This document shows, piece after piece, positions 61,916 through 64,000 of a DNA stretch of 64,000 bases. This DNA is from Shewanella amazonensis SB2B. Its GTDB lineage: Bacteria; Pseudomonadota; Gammaproteobacteria; Enterobacterales; Shewanellaceae. The notes below the pieces were generated by a model that ran no database searches, had not been told where the DNA came from, and worked only from the letters and a program-made list of their open reading frames with translations. Each line of letters begins with the position of its first letter. The first letter of the stretch is position 1. The DNA lies in NCBI RefSeq assembly GCF_000015245.1, contig NC_008700.1:874001-938000 (forward strand). Reading direction: 5' to 3'. The translations under genes and the position numbers were made by a program.

Positions 61916-62875
61916 TTAGGGGGTCTTGTTCCATTCTGCGCGGCGACCGCTGGGGGTATTGAGCAGCTGGATGATCTGCTGCTGATTGCTTATTACGGTT
62001 TCCAGCATGCCTTTTTGTTCATCGAGCTTTGCGTGGATACGATCTATCTCATTGTTAAGCAATTCAAGCTCATATTTAATGTCACTGTCGTGGTCTGAAA
62101 GCTGTGAAAGATGGCCTGAAAGCACGGTATTGACGTGGTTTAACCCATCCCATGTTCCCTCAATTTCGGCAGAGTCCACACCGCTGTCACAGAACTCGAA
62201 GTGTTCTACTACCCCTTCGGCAGCACCCACCACCAGCTCGGCTGCAAACAGCACCACGTCAGCAGGAATACATGCAAGGGAGGTGTTGCCACCGGCCCCG
62301 GCAACGACAGCGGTTTGATTGCACGCTCTTGAGAGTCCCGACCAGATGACTTTCGCCGATTCCAGAGCAATTCGTGCGGCCTGAATCGCATCGACCGCAA
62401 TTTGCAACGCCAGTGCATCTGAACGTTCCGGGCTATAGGGACAGTAGTCAGCGTTGGGATAATTGAGATCGTCCGGAAAAGCACCGACTACTGCAGGTTT
62501 TGCCTGTGCATCCATCTGGGGCGAGGCTTGAAAGGCAGCCCGGTTATCCATGTACTTTTGAACCGACAGATTGCTGTTCAGGCTATCAACCACATTCACC
62601 GCCTGCTGAATATCTTTGAGCGTCGATATCATGTCGTCGAGTGTTTGCTGTTGATAGATACGCTCCAGATCCTGATCAGACAGGGCGCGGATGGATGCAC
62701 TGATTTGCTCTGCTTCAGTTTGTCTGCCCTGAGCCGCAAGGAGCTCGGAGATGGTTTGCCAACTCTGTCTCAGCTCATAAGCATTTTGTGCCATTGCATT
62801 GGATAGAGGAGCCAACGCCAACAGCATAAACAACATTAAGGCACGCGTGAGAATTACAGCTCCGTGTTTCAACAT
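61916..62875 (-). CDS. Exported helical protein of unknown function
   Basis: 319 residues from the ATG at 62875 (GGAGG six bases upstream); the 11 residues before it in the open frame are unsupported. A signal peptide (about 8-30, ending ...SNAMAQ) is followed by long helical stretches with coiled-coil character (WQTISELLAAQGRQTEAEQI; near the end, HAKLDEQKGMLETVISNQQ). Four Cys lie in the middle third (DYCPYSP, SRACNQ, SLACIP, EFCDSG). No family recognised. Confidence 0.75.
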   Translation of the reverse strand: MLKHGAVILTRALMLFMLLALAPLSNAMAQNAYELRQSWQTISELLAAQGRQTEAEQISASIRALSDQDLERIYQQQTLDDMISTLKDIQQAVNVVDSLNSNLSVQKYMDNRAAFQASPQMDAQAKPAVVGAFPDDLNYPNADYCPYSPERSDALALQIAVDAIQAARIALESAKVIWSGLSRACNQTAVVAGAGGNTSLACIPADVVLFAAELVVGAAEGVVEHFEFCDSGVDSAEIEGTWDGLNHVNTVLSGHLSQLSDHDSDIKYELELLNNEIDRIHAKLDEQKGMLETVISNQQQIIQLLNTPSGRRAEWNKTP

Positions 62876-63189
62876 AACAACCTCCTGTTTACTACAACCA
62901 CTGCCCATGGCTTGTCCATTTACCTGAGAAAAGCCAGGGGCTCACTTAGATGGACGTTGGCCATTCATCTTTATTCAAAGGATTGGTCTCTCGCGACGCG
63001 GGTAGTTAACAGCGTTAAATGGCCGTGTTTAAGTGTAGTCCCGCAGCTCATTAGTCACATTTTTTGTGTGGTTAATTGAGGTTTTCCTTGGTGTCCCTGA
63101 GTCTTGACAACATGGTTAGATTTGCCCCGCATCCATACCGGCTTTTTGATGGAGTGAACCAGCATTTATTATTTGAATTTGTTGACTAT
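62876..63189. other. Region between the helical protein gene and the transposase remnant
   Basis: 314 bases without a supported gene. A forward open frame at 63076-63270 (64 codons) runs through the transposase remnant on the other strand and has no ribosome site, so I treat it as chance. Confidence 0.5.
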
Positions 63190-63327
63190 TCATCTTTGGT
63201 GACACACATCAGTCAGACCTTGACCGGCATTCGCCCAGCACAAAGCCCCTCCTGCGACGGCGGGAATTAGATGGTAGAAGGGCGAAAAAGAGAGGGTATC
63301 TAACAACTGGCGACGGGCAGTGGTCAT
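63190..63327 (-). pseudogene. N-terminal remnant of a REP-associated tyrosine transposase (RAYT)
   Basis: The minus strand from 63327 begins MTTARRQLLDT and continues to FYHL, the stereotyped opening of RAYT (IS200-like Y1) transposases. One base shift later it reads RRRRRGFVLGE, the expected continuation of the family's SRCVRRAFLCG block, so a frameshift lies near 63260. A GTTGAGG ribosome-like site precedes the ATG. Everything after about residue 40, including the HUH and Tyr catalytic parts, is missing. RAYTs move or maintain REP sequences; no REP array was seen. Identification rests on remembered family motifs. Confidence 0.55.
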
Positions 63328-63410
63328 GGCAAGCCTCAACTGGTTCAAAGGAGATACGTCGAAGCCTGGTCGAGGGTAGGCAGAACCTTAAAAAGATATG
63401 GCTGTCCTGT

Positions 63411-63861
63411 TTTTCGTGTTCAGCCATTTCAGGAAGGCGACCCTTCACAGCTGACGCTGCCTCCCGATAAGAGCGTCAAGTGGAGCGAGACGGTGAAGGG
63501 TTTTGAACAGACGATGGCGCTTGTGAAGAAGTATGATCTCAACATTGCCTACGGTACGGATTTCCTGTTCGATCCGGCTTCGAACGGCGCTCAGGCGTCG
63601 CAGTTGGTGCGTTTTGGCAAATGGTTGAGCAATGCCAAGATGCTGTAGATGATAACCTCTGAGAGCGCCCGGATGTTGGAAATGAGTGGTGAGCGTCACC
63701 CGTATCGCAAAGGTCCACTCGGCGTGATCCGAGAGGGCGCTTATGCTGACATTCTGTTGGTTGAGGGGAACCCCCTTGATGACGTTTCGATACTTGGCGA
63801 TAACGGTAAGAATTTCCCCCTCATTATGAAGGACGGAGTAATCTACAAGAACACGGTGTGA
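63411..63861 (+). pseudogene. C-terminal fragment of an amidohydrolase, broken
   Basis: From about 63411 the frame reads FRVQPFQEGDP, then NIAYGTDFLFDP (active-site Asp region of metal-dependent amidohydrolases), and after an in-frame TAG at 63646 continues RMLEMSGERHPYRKGPLGV and AYADILLVEGNPLDD to a stop at 63859. The whole N-terminal half, with the HxH metal ligands, is absent and replaced by the transposase remnant. The TAG falls where the family normally has a codon before MITSESA-like sequence, so it is a nonsense mutation. A start at 63649 could yield only a 70-residue tail. Confidence 0.8.
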
Positions 63862-63957
63862 GGTGATGACTAAATCATCTGACAATAATCATTAGTTGGA
63901 TTCGATAACGTTTATAAAGATGTTCGGCCCTAAAATAGGTTGCCACTTTTTTTAAGA

Positions 63958-63991
63958 TAAAAACGCCTGATGAATTTCATCCGGCGTTTTG
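63958..63991 (+). terminator. Terminator downstream of the amidohydrolase remnant
   Basis: AAAACGCC and GGCGTTTT flank a GATGA/TCATC inner stem, about 100 bases after the stop. It is a leftover of the original gene's 3' end. Confidence 0.7.
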
Positions 63992-64000
63992 TATTTCAGG

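Noticed and set aside
63646..63648. Possible recoding of the TAG codon in the amidohydrolase remnant
   Set aside because: The gene has also lost its N-terminal half, so decay is the simpler explanation, and no recoding machinery or downstream element is visible.
1..64000. tRNA, rRNA or CRISPR arrays
   Set aside because: No T-loop-like GTTCGA motifs in gene gaps, no rRNA signatures and no regularly spaced direct repeats were seen. Reading by eye could miss a degenerate case.

Overview
The window looks like a chromosomal segment of a marine or estuarine gammaproteobacterium, most probably Shewanella. This is inference from gene content: a DUF2999 protein, an S8 protease with a GlyGly-CTERM tail, dbpA, an NhaP2-type antiporter, an exported KatG, a single-subunit NorB with NorR, and moderately GC-rich DNA. 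No rRNA, tRNA, CRISPR array, integrase or intact insertion sequence was seen. Most of the window reads as ordinary chromosome with short gaps; only the last 1 kb is visibly decayed.

Layout. 1-8.3 kb: the end of a Tad/Flp pilus-type locus (TPR lipoprotein, TadE-like protein), then a 1387-residue calcium-repeat/TIG lipoprotein and three small or medium exported proteins, each separated by a rho-independent terminator. 8.5-12.2 kb: an unassigned four-gene set ending in a membrane-anchored bactofilin. 12.3-18.3 kb: a UspA-type stress protein, a translationally coupled pair of M16 peptidases (one with the zinc motif, one a lipoprotein without it), an M14 carboxypeptidase-like protein and an L,D-transpeptidase. 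18.4-22.7 kb: norR and a quinol-type norB, with a readable NorR/sigma-54 control region. 22.7-28.4 kb: a K+/H+-type antiporter, the lipid A acyltransferase LpxL, HldE, an exported HExxH protein and a TetR-type regulator. 28.5-36.2 kb: a membrane protein plus zinc-ribbon rhomboid operon under an unusual nested inverted repeat, an esterase, TrxC, MtgA, a Sec-exported Hcp-like protein and a GFA enzyme.

36.3-45.5 kb: a very large secreted subtilase, a periplasmic catalase-peroxidase and a DMT exporter. 45.6-50.7 kb: a BarA-like hybrid kinase overlapping a REC-GGDEF diguanylate cyclase, then a DUF2999 protein. 50.9-59.3 kb: an exported catalase-like heme protein, a stand-alone HflX, DbpA, a two-domain GSCFA protein and a SulP transporter. 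59.5-64 kb: an S9 peptidase, an exported coiled-coil protein, then remnants of a REP-type (RAYT) transposase and an amidohydrolase broken by a truncation and an in-frame stop.

Themes. Envelope biogenesis (LpxL, HldE, MtgA, L,D-transpeptidase, bactofilin), secreted proteolysis (S8, S9, M16, M14, HExxH protein) and nitrosative or oxidative defence (NorB/NorR, KatG, catalase-like protein, TrxC, Usp). The best-supported regulatory finding is the norB control region: three GT-N7-AC sites upstream of a -24/-12 promoter. The least explained loci are the bactofilin cluster, the rhomboid operon leader, the GSCFA protein and the exported Hcp homologue.
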